DNA of 64,000 bases, from assembly GCF_000422885.1 (NCBI RefSeq), contig NZ_KE383945.1:1-64000 (forward strand), read 5' to 3'. Shown piece after piece: positions 1-8,910 of the stretch. How positions within the stretch are numbered: the stretch's first letter is position 1; each line of letters starts with the position of its first letter. The stretch comes from Ottowia thiooxydans DSM 14619 (GTDB lineage: Bacteria; Pseudomonadota; Gammaproteobacteria; Burkholderiales; Burkholderiaceae_C). A program made the translations under genes and the position numbers. Below the pieces are notes generated by a model. That model was not told where the DNA came from and did no database searches. It was given only the letters and a program-made list of their open reading frames with translations.

Positions 1-127
1 CGCGATACCACGAGGTATCCCTGCGTTTTTCGCCTTGCATCCACAGTCTTTCGAACACAATAGCCCTCGCGCAGAGACTTTGAACAGGCTCTAAGATTCT
101 TCTCACCGCTGAACGTCCAATAAGAAA
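1..127. other. leading non-coding stretch with repeat-like words
   Basis: No coding sequence is supported here. Positions 4-19 hold a short inverted repeat (GATACC, four bases, GGTATC). Read on the minus strand, positions 80-97 contain the word TTAGAGCCTGTTC, which recurs in variants in other intergenic gaps of the window (see findings). The stretch is probably intergenic repeat DNA. Confidence 0.5.
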
Positions 128-964
128 ATGACCATTCGCATCGGGATTTCCGCTCGTCTGCTGCACAGCCCACCGCCGGGGCTTGGCTTACCGCTAAAGC
201 GCCTGCAGTTTCTGGAAAGCAATATGGCGCAGTGGATCATGTCGCACGGGGTGGTGGCGCTCATGATCCCATTCATCGACGAGCGCGTCCCCCGCAAGCG
301 CCGCAACCCACCGTTTCGCGATCTGGTGGAAAGCCTGGACGGCCTGGTGCTTCAAGGCGGCATTGACATCTGCGCCGAAACCTATGGCGCCAAGCCATGG
401 AAGGAAGACACAGATAGCGATCCAATTCGCGACGAATACGAGCTGGATCTTTTGCGCGGCTTCGTGGAGGCCGACAAGCCGGTGCTGGGCATTTGCCGTG
501 GGGCGCAACTTCTGAACGTCTACTTTGGCGGCACGCTGATCCAGGACATCCCCACGCAATGGCCGGGCGCCATCCGGCACCAGGACGAACGAGATTACGA
601 CCGGCTGACCCACGAAGTGCATTTTCTTCCCGGCTCTCGGCTGTCTGATATTTACGGCTACGAGCCGCAGCGCGTCACCAGCATTCACCACCAGTGCGTT
701 GATCGCCTTGGCAAAGGGCTGGTGCTCGAAGCGCGCAGCCCCATTGATTTGGTGCCCGAGGCCATTCGCCATACAGACGCACCCTTCGTCATGGGAGTGC
801 AATGGCATCCTGAGTTTCACATGGGCGGTGCGGAAGATGGCTTACCCGGGGTGCTTGACAGCGGCCCCTTGATGATGGCTTTTCTAAAGGCCGCTGTTCG
901 GCGTGCGGGCCGCATGCGTTTCCTCACGGACAGCATGGCGCATGTGCGTGAAAAAATCCGGTGA
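128..964 (+). CDS. class I glutamine amidotransferase-like gamma-glutamyl hydrolase (PuuD/peptidase C26 family)
   Basis: This 278-residue cytosolic protein belongs to the peptidase C26 group, which hydrolyses gamma-glutamyl amide bonds such as those of gamma-glutamyl-GABA. The nucleophile elbow GICRGAQLLN holds the catalytic Cys (about residue 120). The catalytic His lies in GVQWHPEFH near residue 225, with the Glu two residues on. A conserved SIHHQCVDRLG segment precedes it. No synthetase or amine-catabolism genes of the puu pathway are nearby, so the substrate is open. The gene stands about 50 bases upstream of thiL, possibly in the same transcript. The family call is firm; the substrate is not known. 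Confidence 0.85.
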   Translation: MTIRIGISARLLHSPPPGLGLPLKRLQFLESNMAQWIMSHGVVALMIPFIDERVPRKRRNPPFRDLVESLDGLVLQGGIDICAETYGAKPWKEDTDSDPIRDEYELDLLRGFVEADKPVLGICRGAQLLNVYFGGTLIQDIPTQWPGAIRHQDERDYDRLTHEVHFLPGSRLSDIYGYEPQRVTSIHHQCVDRLGKGLVLEARSPIDLVPEAIRHTDAPFVMGVQWHPEFHMGGAEDGLPGVLDSGPLMMAFLKAAVRRAGRMRFLTDSMAHVREKIR

Positions 965-1013
965 AAAACGGATCTAAGAGCACGTTCAAAGAGCATTCCG
1001 GACTAAACACGAC

Positions 1014-2021
1014 ATGGGCGAGTTTGAACTGATAGAGCGCTTCTTCAAGACGCCCGCTCAAACACAAGCAAAAGCGCAATTAACCACCATCGCGCTGGGC
1101 ATTGGCGACGACTGCGCCCTGATACAGCCCGCTCCAGGCACCCAAATCGCCATCAGCAGCGATATGCTGGTGGAAGGTCGCCATTTCTTCGCCGACGTCG
1201 ACCCGAACGCCCTGGGCCACAAAGCGCTGGCGGTCAACCTCAGTGATCTCGCGGCTATGGGAGCCGAGCCACTGGGGTTCACCTTGGCTCTGGCACTGCC
1301 GCCTGAGCGCGCCCGCGACGAGGCATGGCTCGCGGCCTTTTCAGGCGGGCTGCTGGCTCTGGCCAACGCGCACCACTGCCCCCTCATCGGGGGCGACACC
1401 ACTGCAGGGCCACTCAACCTGTGTATCACCGTGTTTGGTCAGTTACCCGTCGGACAGGCCTTGAGGCGAGATGGTGCCCATGCAGGTGACGACATTTGGG
1501 TCAGTGGCACGCTGGGCGATGCGCGCCTCGCCTTGGGCGTCCTTCGTGGCGAATGGATGCTACCGCCCGACGTGATGGCCGCTGCGCGCCAACGGCTGGA
1601 ACGCCCCACCCCGCGCCTGGCCCTCGGCGTGGCACTGCGTGGTATGGCCAGCGCCTGCGCGGACGTGAGCGACGGTCTGGCGGGTGATCTGGGACACATC
1701 TTGAAGGCCAGCTCGGTCGGAGCGGAGATCGAAGCCAGCATGGGGGCTCATCTGACGGCCGCTGGCGCTTTTCCCTCGCTGGCAGGAGGTCGTTTCCATT
1801 CAGAGACCCTACTCCAGTTGGCGCTCACTGGCGGCGACGATTACGAGCTTGTCTTTACCGCACCCGCGGCCGCCCGCCGTGCCGTGCAGTCAGCCGCCGA
1901 GCGTGCGACCACCCCGGTCACCCGCGTCGGTCGAATCGTGGAGCAGCCAGGCCTGCGTCTCATCGAAGCGAACGGTCAACCCACGCCACTGGAGGCACGC
2001 GCCTTCGACCACTTCGACTAG
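1014..2021 (+). CDS. thiL: thiamine-monophosphate kinase
   Basis: ThiL phosphorylates thiamine monophosphate to thiamine diphosphate with ATP, the last step of cofactor synthesis. The 335 residues start with the usual MGEFELIERFF. The metal and ATP-binding motifs follow in order: GIGDDCALI (about residues 28-36), SSDMLVEGRHF (48-58), GGDTT (about 126-130) and DVSDGLAGDL (about 217-226). The family length is 320-340. No TPP riboswitch-like structure is apparent upstream. pgpA and pncC follow a few genes downstream, a neighbourhood common in proteobacteria, here interrupted by three other genes. Confidence 0.96.
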   Translation: MGEFELIERFFKTPAQTQAKAQLTTIALGIGDDCALIQPAPGTQIAISSDMLVEGRHFFADVDPNALGHKALAVNLSDLAAMGAEPLGFTLALALPPERARDEAWLAAFSGGLLALANAHHCPLIGGDTTAGPLNLCITVFGQLPVGQALRRDGAHAGDDIWVSGTLGDARLALGVLRGEWMLPPDVMAAARQRLERPTPRLALGVALRGMASACADVSDGLAGDLGHILKASSVGAEIEASMGAHLTAAGAFPSLAGGRFHSETLLQLALTGGDDYELVFTAPAAARRAVQSAAERATTPVTRVGRIVEQPGLRLIEANGQPTPLEARAFDHFD

Positions 2022-2169
2022 GAGTCCCTTCATTCCCCGCAGGGAACCCAGCCTGTAAAAGCCGAAGACCGCACGCGTAGAATCGCGCCCTTTCGTTTCT
2101 CCAGCCCGCGCCTGCCGGCCTCGGCCTCGGCGGTTCGCCCATCACCCTCTCGCGCCTGATTTATTGCTC

Positions 2170-3057
2170 ATGGATATCGTTGTCAAGGAAGACCTCAAAG
2201 CCTATATCGACCCTCTTACCCCAGACGAATACAGCGCGCTGGAGCGCAGCATCCTGGCCGAAGGTTGCCGCGATGCACTGGTACTCTGGGGTGATCTGCT
2301 GGTCGACGGGCACAACCGCTACGGCATCTGCCAGAAACATGGTTTGCCTTTCTCCACCGTACAGGCGCTCCAATTCCAGACGCTGGAAGACGTGCATCTG
2401 TGGATGATTGACCAGCACCTGGGCCGGCGCAGCATTTCGGACTTTCAACGCGGCGTGCTTGCGCTGCGCAAGCGCGACATTCTGGAAACACGCCTGAAAA
2501 CTGCACCCGCGGCTGAGAGATCCGTCAGCCCAGCCGGTAGCCCTCCCTTTGACGTGGATGGGGACGGCAGCACTTCAACGCACGAGGCCAGCCCCGAACC
2601 TAAGCCCCCCTCCGGCACCACCACCGCCCCCGCTGACACGCAGTTGCTGAAAAGCCGTGAGGCCCTGGCCAAGGCCGCGCGCCTCAGCAGCACCCAGGTG
2701 CGCATGATCGAGGCCATCCAGAGCCAGGCTGCACCCGAGGTGGTGGCGGCCGTCAGGGCGGGCGACATCACGCTCAGCACTGCCGCCACGGTCGCCAGCC
2801 TGCCCGCCGAGGAACAAGCGCAAGCTGCCCATGGCGGCGCCAAGGAATTGCGCCAGGCTGCCAAACGGGTACGTGAGGCCAAACGCAAGCCCAAGCCAGA
2901 AGACACGGGATCGGGCGATGAAGCCGCAGCGACCTCGGAGGAACACAGCGTCGACAGCCTGCTGGCCCGTGTTCGCGAGCTGGAATCCGAGAACGCCAGC
3001 CTGCGCGCGCGCATCGCACAACTGCAGGCCCAGCTCAGCCCCAGCGACGCCGACTGA
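2170..3057 (+). CDS. ParB/KorB-like N-terminal domain protein with C-terminal coiled coil
   Basis: The protein has about 295 residues. The N-terminal part (about 1-105) resembles the ParB-like nuclease fold: a PLTPDEYSALERSI segment, then LVLWGDLLVDGHNRYGIC, the ParB-type substrate loop. Residues about 165-215 look like a helix-turn-helix (KAARLSSTQVRMIEAI). An Ala/Lys-rich linker and a heptad-like coiled coil (about 265-290, ARVRELESENASLRARIAQL) end it. There is no parA beside it and no parS cluster is visible, so it is not a standard partition pair. An in-frame TTG lies six bases upstream; the ATG at 2170 is preferred. The role is unknown; a DNA-binding or nucleoid function is inferred. 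Confidence 0.7.
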   Translation: MDIVVKEDLKAYIDPLTPDEYSALERSILAEGCRDALVLWGDLLVDGHNRYGICQKHGLPFSTVQALQFQTLEDVHLWMIDQHLGRRSISDFQRGVLALRKRDILETRLKTAPAAERSVSPAGSPPFDVDGDGSTSTHEASPEPKPPSGTTTAPADTQLLKSREALAKAARLSSTQVRMIEAIQSQAAPEVVAAVRAGDITLSTAATVASLPAEEQAQAAHGGAKELRQAAKRVREAKRKPKPEDTGSGDEAAATSEEHSVDSLLARVRELESENASLRARIAQLQAQLSPSDAD

Positions 3058-3249
3058 TGCTCGGCACCGGACGGCTTGATTCCGTCCGGCGGGAGCCAGC
3101 TTGCGCTGCTTCAGCAGACGCATCATTTTTGACGCGCCTGAAATCCTCACCCGTCGAGCTGAGCCAGTAGGGGCCGCCGAAGCGGCTCTATCAGCCAGAA
3201 GTGGACCATGCCGATTCGGGATTGGATAATTCACCGACAAGGAGAACCT

Positions 3250-3864
3250 ATGAACGCCCCTCTCACCTTCTATACCCACCCGATGTCGCGTGGCCGAGTT
3301 GCACGCTGGATGCTGGAAGAAACCGGCTTGCCCTATGAAACCGTGCTGCTCGACTACGACACTACGATGAAGGCACCCGAATACCGCGCCATCAATCCCA
3401 TGGGCAAGGTGCCGGCCATCAAGCACGGAGATACGGTGGTCACGGAAAACGCCGCCATCGCCATGTACCTGGCCGATCTGGTGCCGGGCAAGCAACTCTC
3501 GCCGCCGGTGGGCAGCGCCGCACGTGGCCCTTACTATCGGTGGATCAGCTTCATGGGGCCAATGGAGCAACTGATGGTAGCCAAGGCATCAGCAGCCAAG
3601 CTGCCTGATCCACGGATGGCGGGGTTCGGTACTGAGCAGGAGCTGCTTGACACGCTGGAAAGCGCGGTAAAAGACCGCGAACATCTGGCTGGTGATCACT
3701 TCACCGCGGTCGATCTGCTGGTGGCGGCCTCTCTAAGCTGGTACCTGCAGTTCAAACTACTGGAAGCCAGGCCCGCTTTCACACAATTTGCGACGCTCCA
3801 CCGGACCCGGCCGGCGGCTCTGCGAGCCGAGGAAATCGACAACGCGTTGTTAGCAAAGAAGTAA
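3250..3864 (+). CDS. glutathione S-transferase family protein
   Basis: A soluble 204-residue GST-fold protein. The thioredoxin-like N-terminal domain begins LTFYTHPMSRGRVARWMLEE, with the glutathione-binding NPMGKVPAI loop (cis-Pro) and the TENAAIAMYLADL segment that contacts the gamma-glutamyl group. The C-terminal helical domain contains DHFTAVDLLVAASL, matching the conserved N-capping box/hydrophobic-staple region. The ATG at 3250 follows AAGGAG at good spacing, which decides the start over an in-frame upstream ATG at 3208. It is probably cotranscribed with the next small gene, four bases downstream. The physiological substrate cannot be told. Confidence 0.9.
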   Translation: MNAPLTFYTHPMSRGRVARWMLEETGLPYETVLLDYDTTMKAPEYRAINPMGKVPAIKHGDTVVTENAAIAMYLADLVPGKQLSPPVGSAARGPYYRWISFMGPMEQLMVAKASAAKLPDPRMAGFGTEQELLDTLESAVKDREHLAGDHFTAVDLLVAASLSWYLQFKLLEARPAFTQFATLHRTRPAALRAEEIDNALLAKK

Positions 3865-3868
3865 TCTA

Positions 3869-4114
3869 ATGCCTTTTCCGCTCAGTGAACGCCGCGCCTT
3901 ACTGGCAGTAAAGGGCGTGGGCCCCACGGTCATCGCGCGGCTGGAGCAAATGGGTATTGAGTCGCTCGCGCACCTGGCGAGCGAGCACCCGGTGGATATC
4001 CTGGCCAGAGGTGCGCAGCTAACCGGATCAAGCTGCTGGAAAAACAGCCCTCAGGCGCGCGCCGCAATCGCGGCTGCGATTGAGGAAGCGCAGCAGCATA
4101 AAGCGCCCGGCTGA
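3869..4114 (+). CDS. small helix-hairpin-helix protein
   Basis: An 81-residue protein starting four bases after the GST stop. Residues about 8-35 (ALLAVKGVGPTVIARLEQMG) form a helix-hairpin-helix motif of the type that contacts the DNA backbone, followed by a second helical pair ending in a CW-containing segment. It resembles the short Cdd1/mitomycin-resistance-like family, but this is from motif pattern only. The tight spacing suggests cotranscription with the GST gene. A DNA-binding role is inferred. Confidence 0.65.
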   Translation: MPFPLSERRALLAVKGVGPTVIARLEQMGIESLAHLASEHPVDILARGAQLTGSSCWKNSPQARAAIAAAIEEAQQHKAPG

Positions 4115-4157
4115 TAGGATCAGCTTTCGATTGTTCTTAGATCGTGTTCAGAACCCC

Positions 4158-4799
4158 ATGAGCCTGGCCGACGCCCCCCGTGAAGATGTGACTGATGTGC
4201 AGGTTCGCCCTGCCGAAACTGTACCCAGGGCGGCAATAGCCCCTGAACCGGTCGAACTCGAACCGCTTTCCCCCGCCGCGGGGCCGCCACCAGCGGGTGC
4301 CGTACGGCCCAGTGCCCGCTTCATGCGCACGCACCCCGCGCATTGGATCGCCTTTGGGTTCGGCTCCGGGCTCTCGCCCCTCGCGCCCGGCACTGCCGGC
4401 ACCTTGTGGGGATGGCTGGCCTGGTTGGTCCTGACGCAATGGCTCACCACCCCGGTGGAGCAAGCCTGGGTGATTGTGATTGGTCTGGCCGTGGCTTGGT
4501 GGGCCAGTACGGTCACCGCCAAGCACTTGCGTATCGCTGATCCTAGCGCCATCGTGGTCGATGAGATCATCGCGTTCTGGATCGTGCTGTGGTTGGTGCT
4601 GCCTGCCGGCTTCTGGGCGCAAGTGGTGGCATTTGCGCTGTTTCGCTTTTTTGATGCTGTCAAACCCGGACCTGTGGGCTGGGCTGACCGGCTCTTTCAT
4701 GGTGCGAAAGGATGGCGCGGCGGGTTTGGGATCGTCTGGGATGATTTGGTGGCGGCTTTCTGCACGCTAGGGGTGATTGCGCTTTGGCAGGTGTGGTGA
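4158..4799 (+). CDS. pgpA: phosphatidylglycerophosphatase A
   Basis: PgpA dephosphorylates phosphatidylglycerol phosphate to phosphatidylglycerol in the inner membrane. About 60 N-terminal residues are a polar, Pro/Ala-rich extension. The PgpA domain follows: GFGSGLSPLAPGTAGTLWGW, several membrane segments, DPSAIVVDEIIAFW (family DE motif for metal binding) and RFFDAVKPGPVGWADR. The total of 213 residues is longer than the roughly 170 of E. coli PgpA because of the extension. The ATG at 4158 is chosen over a TTG 78 bases earlier that would overlap the preceding gene. Confidence 0.93.
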   Translation: MSLADAPREDVTDVQVRPAETVPRAAIAPEPVELEPLSPAAGPPPAGAVRPSARFMRTHPAHWIAFGFGSGLSPLAPGTAGTLWGWLAWLVLTQWLTTPVEQAWVIVIGLAVAWWASTVTAKHLRIADPSAIVVDEIIAFWIVLWLVLPAGFWAQVVAFALFRFFDAVKPGPVGWADRLFHGAKGWRGGFGIVWDDLVAAFCTLGVIALWQVW

Positions 4800-5103
4800 G
4801 GGGCCAGATGGGGGGACGTGGCGCGCTATGTGGAAGCTGCTGGCCCTCACGCCGCAGCCGGCCGCCCCAACCCTCTCCCGCATGCGGGAGAGGGAGTAAG
4901 TCCGTGTGCTCGGGGAGGGGGTGCCACCATGGACACGCTGCTTGCCCCCACCGGTTGGCCGGCCCCGCCCAACCTTCCCCCAACGGGGGAAGGAGTAATA
5001 CCAGCGCTCAGTCACAGTCTCAGGTTCTGGGGCTCAAGTCTGCATGCGGGGGAAGGAGCTTTACGGCCGTGTGGTGCGATATGGGTAGCGCAGAGCACTA
5101 TGG
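4800..5103. repeat. intergenic region with palindromic CCCTCTCCCGC repeats
   Basis: No gene is supported in these 304 bases. A perfect 24-base palindrome occupies 4871-4894, with arms CCCTCTCCCGCA and its complement. A related hairpin, CCTTCCCCC/GGGGGAAGG, lies at about 4974-4992, and a similar sequence (GCATGCGGGGGAAGGAG) occurs near 5043. The same palindrome core occurs three times at 37.5-37.9 kb. This is REP-like dispersed repeat DNA, which may also act as terminator or mRNA-end structure for pgpA. Confidence 0.75.
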
Positions 5104-5595
5104 ATGACGGATATGAATATGAATGACATCGTTCAGGAATTGGCTGCCGCACTTCGCGGACATCGCTGGCAGCTTTGCACTGCGGAGAGCTGCACAGGCG
5201 GGCTGATCTCGGGGGCTTGTACAGACCTCGCAGGCTCGTCCGATTGGTTCGATCGTGGTTTTGTGACCTATAGCAATGCAGCCAAATCTGAATTGCTCGC
5301 AGTTCCCATGGACTTGATCGTTCTGCATGGCGCCGTGAGCGAGCCCGTCGTGCGCGCCATGGCGGAAGGTGCGCTGGCTCGATCAAACGCCCAGGTCAGC
5401 GTGGCGGTGACCGGCGTCGCGGGGCCTGGCGGCGGTAGTGCGGAGAAGCCGGTGGGCACCGTGTGGTTCGGCTGGTGTGTGAACGGCAAAACCATCAGCG
5501 AGTGCGCGCACTTCGAAGGTGATCGCGCTCGCGTACGAGCAGCCACCGTAGAGCATGCGCTGCGCGGGTTGTTGGCCAGACTGAGCACTGTTTGA
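5104..5595 (+). CDS. pncC: nicotinamide-nucleotide amidohydrolase (CinA C-terminal domain)
   Basis: A 163-residue stand-alone CinA C-terminal domain. In the pyridine nucleotide salvage cycle PncC deamidates NMN to nicotinic acid mononucleotide. Visible family motifs are TAESCTGGLISGACTDLAGSSDWFDRG near residues 26-52 (quoted by position), the YSNAAKSELL segment, GAVSEPVVRAMAEGA, and the glycine-rich VTGVAGPGGGSAEKPVGTVW loop. The N-terminal molybdopterin-binding domain of full CinA is absent, as in many proteobacteria. Three in-frame ATGs (5104, 5113, 5119) make the exact start uncertain by a few codons. Confidence 0.93.
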   Translation: MTDMNMNDIVQELAAALRGHRWQLCTAESCTGGLISGACTDLAGSSDWFDRGFVTYSNAAKSELLAVPMDLIVLHGAVSEPVVRAMAEGALARSNAQVSVAVTGVAGPGGGSAEKPVGTVWFGWCVNGKTISECAHFEGDRARVRAATVEHALRGLLARLSTV

Positions 5596-5955
5596 TCTCA
5601 CGATCGAGCTCAGAAGGTGTCAGTGAATCCTGCATGCCCGAAAGGGCCGCCAGAAACCGCCCACTCCAGGCGCGAAGCACAGGTGTAGATCGAGCTACGG
5701 CGTGCATTGGTGCGGCCGGCCCAGGCAACGCCAAGCGTGTGGTTTTTGGCGGTCACAGGGGGCATGAGGGATTCGTTCGTACCTTCTCTGCACGCTGAAC
5801 TGCGGACCTCCGCTTTTCGTTCGCGGCAGAGACATGGCGTGCGGGCAGGTGGTCTGCAAGAAGTTTCATTTCATACACGTATGATGTTCTGAACACTCGC
5901 TGCGGTCACCCGCCAGCTTAGCGCGTCCAGGACGCGCACATAAAGAAAGCCCGCT
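5596..5955. other. intergenic region, possible gene remnant
   Basis: About 360 bases lack a convincing gene. On the minus strand, 5610-5765 encodes a 51-residue open frame ending in ...GFTDTF before a TGA. It has no recognisable domain and could be a remnant of a larger gene. No promoter or terminator is clear. Confidence 0.3.
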
Positions 5956-7866
5956 ATGTCCGCATCATCCCTGACGCCCTCGAACACCGTTCGCTACAGC
6001 ACACTCGCCCTGTGCGCGCTGGTGCTGATCCTGAGTTTGTTCTCCATGATTGCCTTCGGCAGCGGGGGCCTGTGGTTTCTGGCGTCCGGCCTGCTGGTCG
6101 CACTGGGGGTGTATGACCTCGTGCAAACACGCCATGCCATCCTGCGCAACTACCCCATACTGGGGCATATGCGTTTCGTGCTGGAATTCATCCGCCCGGA
6201 AATGCGTCAGTATTTCATTGAAAGCGACACCGAGGCTCAGCCTTTTTCTCGTGCCCAAAGGTCGGTGGTGTACCAGCGCGCCAAAGGTGACCCGGACAAC
6301 CGACCGTTTGGCACACAGTTGGATGTGGGCGCCGAAGGTTACGAGTGGATCAACCACTCCATGAGCCCGACGAAGATCGAATCGCACGACTTCCGGCTCT
6401 GGATCGGCGGCCAGCCGGGCGCGCAAAACCCCGGCACCGAGCCCTGCACACAGCCTTACAGCGCAAGCGTATTCAATGTGTCCGCCATGAGTTTTGGCGC
6501 CTTGTCGGCCAATGCCATTCTGGCGCTCAACCAAGGTGCCAAGATTGGCGGCTTCGCGCACGACACCGGCGAAGGCTCCATCTCCCAGTACCACCGCTTG
6601 CACGGCGGAGACCTGATCTGGCAAATCGCCTCAGGCTATTTCGGCTGCCGAGATACCAACGGTAAATTCAGCCCCGAGCGCTTTGCAAAGCAAGCCTGCG
6701 AGCCGCAGGTGAAAATGATAGAGCTCAAGCTCAGCCAAGGCGCCAAACCCGGCCACGGCGGCGTGTTGCCAGGCGCCAAGGTCACACCTGAAATTGCCGC
6801 CACGCGCGGTGTGCCCGTAGGCGTGGATTGCATTTCGCCCTCAGCGCACAGCTCCTTCTCGACGCCCGTGGAACTTCTGCGCTTCGTGGCTGAATTGCGC
6901 CGTCTCTCGGGTGGCAAACCGACTGGCCTCAAGCTTTGCATTGGGCACCCCTGGGAGTGGTTTGCCATCGCCAAGGCCATGCTGGAGACGGGCATTACGC
7001 CGGATTTCATCGTCGTTGATGGCGCTGAGGGCGGCACGGGCGCCGCGCCGGTGGAATTTGTGGACCATGTGGGCACACCGCTGCAAGAAGGCTTGCGGCT
7101 GGTGCACAACACATTGATTGGCATCGGCTTGCGTGATCGCGTCAAGCTCGGCTGCGCTGGCAAGGTGATCACCGCGTTCGATGTCGTGCGCATGCTGGCG
7201 CTGGGAGCCGATTGGTGCAATTCAGCGCGAGGCTACATGATGGCGCTAGGCTGCATACAGGCTCAAAGCTGCCATACGGGCCGCTGCCCCACCGGAGTGA
7301 CCACACAAGACCCGCTGCGTCAGAAAGCACTGGTGGTGACCGACAAGGCTCCCCGGGTAGCGCAGTTTCATGCCAATACCTTGCACGCCCTCAAGGAATT
7401 GCTGCAAGCAGCCGGCCTGAAGCACCCCGATGAAGTGACTTCCCACCACATCGTGCGGCGCATCGACGATACCGAAGTGCGTCTGCTTTCCACCTTGATG
7501 CCGCGTCTGGAAGCGGGCGCCATCTTGAACGACCTGGCCCATCAGCCCAATGTGTTTCGACTGTATTGGCCCCTCGCCAGCGCGCACAGCTTTGCGCCGC
7601 AACACCCTACTGCGGGCGAAACACCGCCTGACCTGCGGGATTCGCATGCGGGCTATAGAAACCGGGCACCTGCGTCCGCACGCGAAGTGGCGCAGGAGCT
7701 GAAAACCAATCACCCACCCGAGCCACCACCAGAGCATCCAGTGGCCGCCGAACAGGCCCCTGCCCCTGCGGCGACGCCTGCCTCACCCACTCAAGTGCCC
7801 ACCGAATGGACCTCGTCCGATAAAGCACATGCGGCCGAAAAAGCCAAAGCGACGGACGTAGGCTAG
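5956..7866 (+). CDS. FMN-binding glutamate-synthase-family oxidoreductase, membrane-anchored
   Basis: A 636-residue protein with two N-terminal hydrophobic helices (about residues 15-60), then the FMN-binding (GltS central) domain. Recognisable segments are VSAMSFGALSANAILALNQGA, HDTGEGSIS, GAKPGHGGVLPG, VDGAEGGTGAAP, and the Cys-rich iron-sulfur-type segment AQSCHTGRCPTGV. It lacks the amidotransferase and alpha-helix C-terminal domains of GltB, so it belongs to the shorter GltB2-like group whose reaction is not settled. The last 90 residues are Pro/Ala-rich and probably disordered. No gltD-like partner is adjacent. Confidence 0.88.
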   Translation: MSASSLTPSNTVRYSTLALCALVLILSLFSMIAFGSGGLWFLASGLLVALGVYDLVQTRHAILRNYPILGHMRFVLEFIRPEMRQYFIESDTEAQPFSRAQRSVVYQRAKGDPDNRPFGTQLDVGAEGYEWINHSMSPTKIESHDFRLWIGGQPGAQNPGTEPCTQPYSASVFNVSAMSFGALSANAILALNQGAKIGGFAHDTGEGSISQYHRLHGGDLIWQIASGYFGCRDTNGKFSPERFAKQACEPQVKMIELKLSQGAKPGHGGVLPGAKVTPEIAATRGVPVGVDCISPSAHSSFSTPVELLRFVAELRRLSGGKPTGLKLCIGHPWEWFAIAKAMLETGITPDFIVVDGAEGGTGAAPVEFVDHVGTPLQEGLRLVHNTLIGIGLRDRVKLGCAGKVITAFDVVRMLALGADWCNSARGYMMALGCIQAQSCHTGRCPTGVTTQDPLRQKALVVTDKAPRVAQFHANTLHALKELLQAAGLKHPDEVTSHHIVRRIDDTEVRLLSTLMPRLEAGAILNDLAHQPNVFRLYWPLASAHSFAPQHPTAGETPPDLRDSHAGYRNRAPASAREVAQELKTNHPPEPPPEHPVAAEQAPAPAATPASPTQVPTEWTSSDKAHAAEKAKATDVG

Positions 7867-8079
7867 CGCTTGCCAAAACAGCATGAGGGTGTCATAACTT
7901 GACGCCCGTCAAGCGAGCGTCGATTGAATAGGTACATACCCGAAGAGAACAACTGATCCAGATCATGGGGAAGCTCCGGTACAAACCCGAATCGGCAAAA
8001 CCCCAATCGGCATAGCGACTTAGCCCCCGCATAATTCCCCGGTCTACAGCGGAATCGGAAAATTTTGCACACGGGTCGC
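7867..8079 (+). promoter_or_regulatory. upstream region of Liv operon with two dyads
   Basis: This 213-base gap precedes the first Liv operon. Two dyad elements are visible: CTTGACG and CGTCAAG at 7898-7913 separated by two bases, and CTGATCCAGATCAT at 7952-7966, which resembles an FNR/ANR-type box with mismatches at its outer positions. Neither can be assigned to a regulator from the sequence. No clear sigma-70 pair was identified. Confidence 0.3.
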
Positions 8080-8841
8080 ATGAGTTCAGACATCATTTTG
8101 GAAACACGGGGACTCGTCAAAGAGTTCAAAGGTTTTGTCGCCGTCAGCGACGTCAACCTCAAAGTACGCAGGGGTACTATTCACGCGTTGATCGGCCCTA
8201 ATGGAGCCGGAAAAACGACGTGCTTCAACCTGCTCACCAAATTCCTGGAACCCACACGCGGGCAAATCCTGTTTGATGGCCAGGACATCACAAAAGAGAA
8301 ACCTGCGCAGATCGCACGGCGTGGCGTGGTGCGGTCATTTCAGATTTCCTCCACCTTCCCGCACATGAGCGTGCTGAAGAATGTGCGCGTGGCATTGCAG
8401 CAAAAACTGGGCACAGAGTTTCACTTCTGGAAAAAGGAACACACGCTGAACCAGCTTGACGACCGTTGCATGGAATTGCTTGGTTTCGTAGGACTGGCCG
8501 AGTTCGCCGACCTGGAGGCCGGAGATTTGCCCTATGGCCGCAAGCGCGCGCTGGAGATCGCCACGACCTTGGCCATGGACCCACAGTTGATGCTGCTGGA
8601 TGAACCTACGCAAGGCATGGGCCTGGAAGATGTGGAAATGGTCACTCAGCTGATCAAGAAGGTGGCTGCCAACCGCACCATTCTGATGGTGGAGCACAAC
8701 ATGGGCGTGGTGGGCACGATTGCCGACACGATTACCGTGTTGCAGTTCGGCGAAGTGATTGCGGAGGGGCCTTATGCGGAGGTGTCTCGCAACCCGCAGG
8801 TGCTGGAAGCCTACATGGGCAGTGCCGATGAAACTCTTTAA
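8080..8841 (+). CDS. livG: ABC transporter ATP-binding protein, LivG type
   Basis: A 253-residue ATPase of a branched-chain-amino-acid-type (HAAT) importer. It carries Walker A (GPNGAGKTT, about residues 39-47), the LivG-type insert, a degenerate signature region (DLPYGRKRALEIATTLAMDP), and Walker B LMLLDEPTQGM followed by a switch His (VEHNMGVV). The ATG at 8080 is preferred over a TTG 15 bases upstream. It is the first gene of a five-gene operon with LivF, a binding protein, LivH and LivM. The family also imports aromatic acids, urea and other small acids, so leucine transport is not assured. Confidence 0.93.
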   Translation: MSSDIILETRGLVKEFKGFVAVSDVNLKVRRGTIHALIGPNGAGKTTCFNLLTKFLEPTRGQILFDGQDITKEKPAQIARRGVVRSFQISSTFPHMSVLKNVRVALQQKLGTEFHFWKKEHTLNQLDDRCMELLGFVGLAEFADLEAGDLPYGRKRALEIATTLAMDPQLMLLDEPTQGMGLEDVEMVTQLIKKVAANRTILMVEHNMGVVGTIADTITVLQFGEVIAEGPYAEVSRNPQVLEAYMGSADETL

Positions 8842-8910
8842 TGCGCGGAAACCCTCTTCCATGCTCGCACCAGCGCACGGGCCCAAACACGATCGCTGTG
8901 GACTTCTGAC

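Noticed and set aside
5956-7866. Truncated gltB pseudogene
   Set aside because: Complete frame with its own N-terminal helices and intact motifs; it matches a recognised shorter family.
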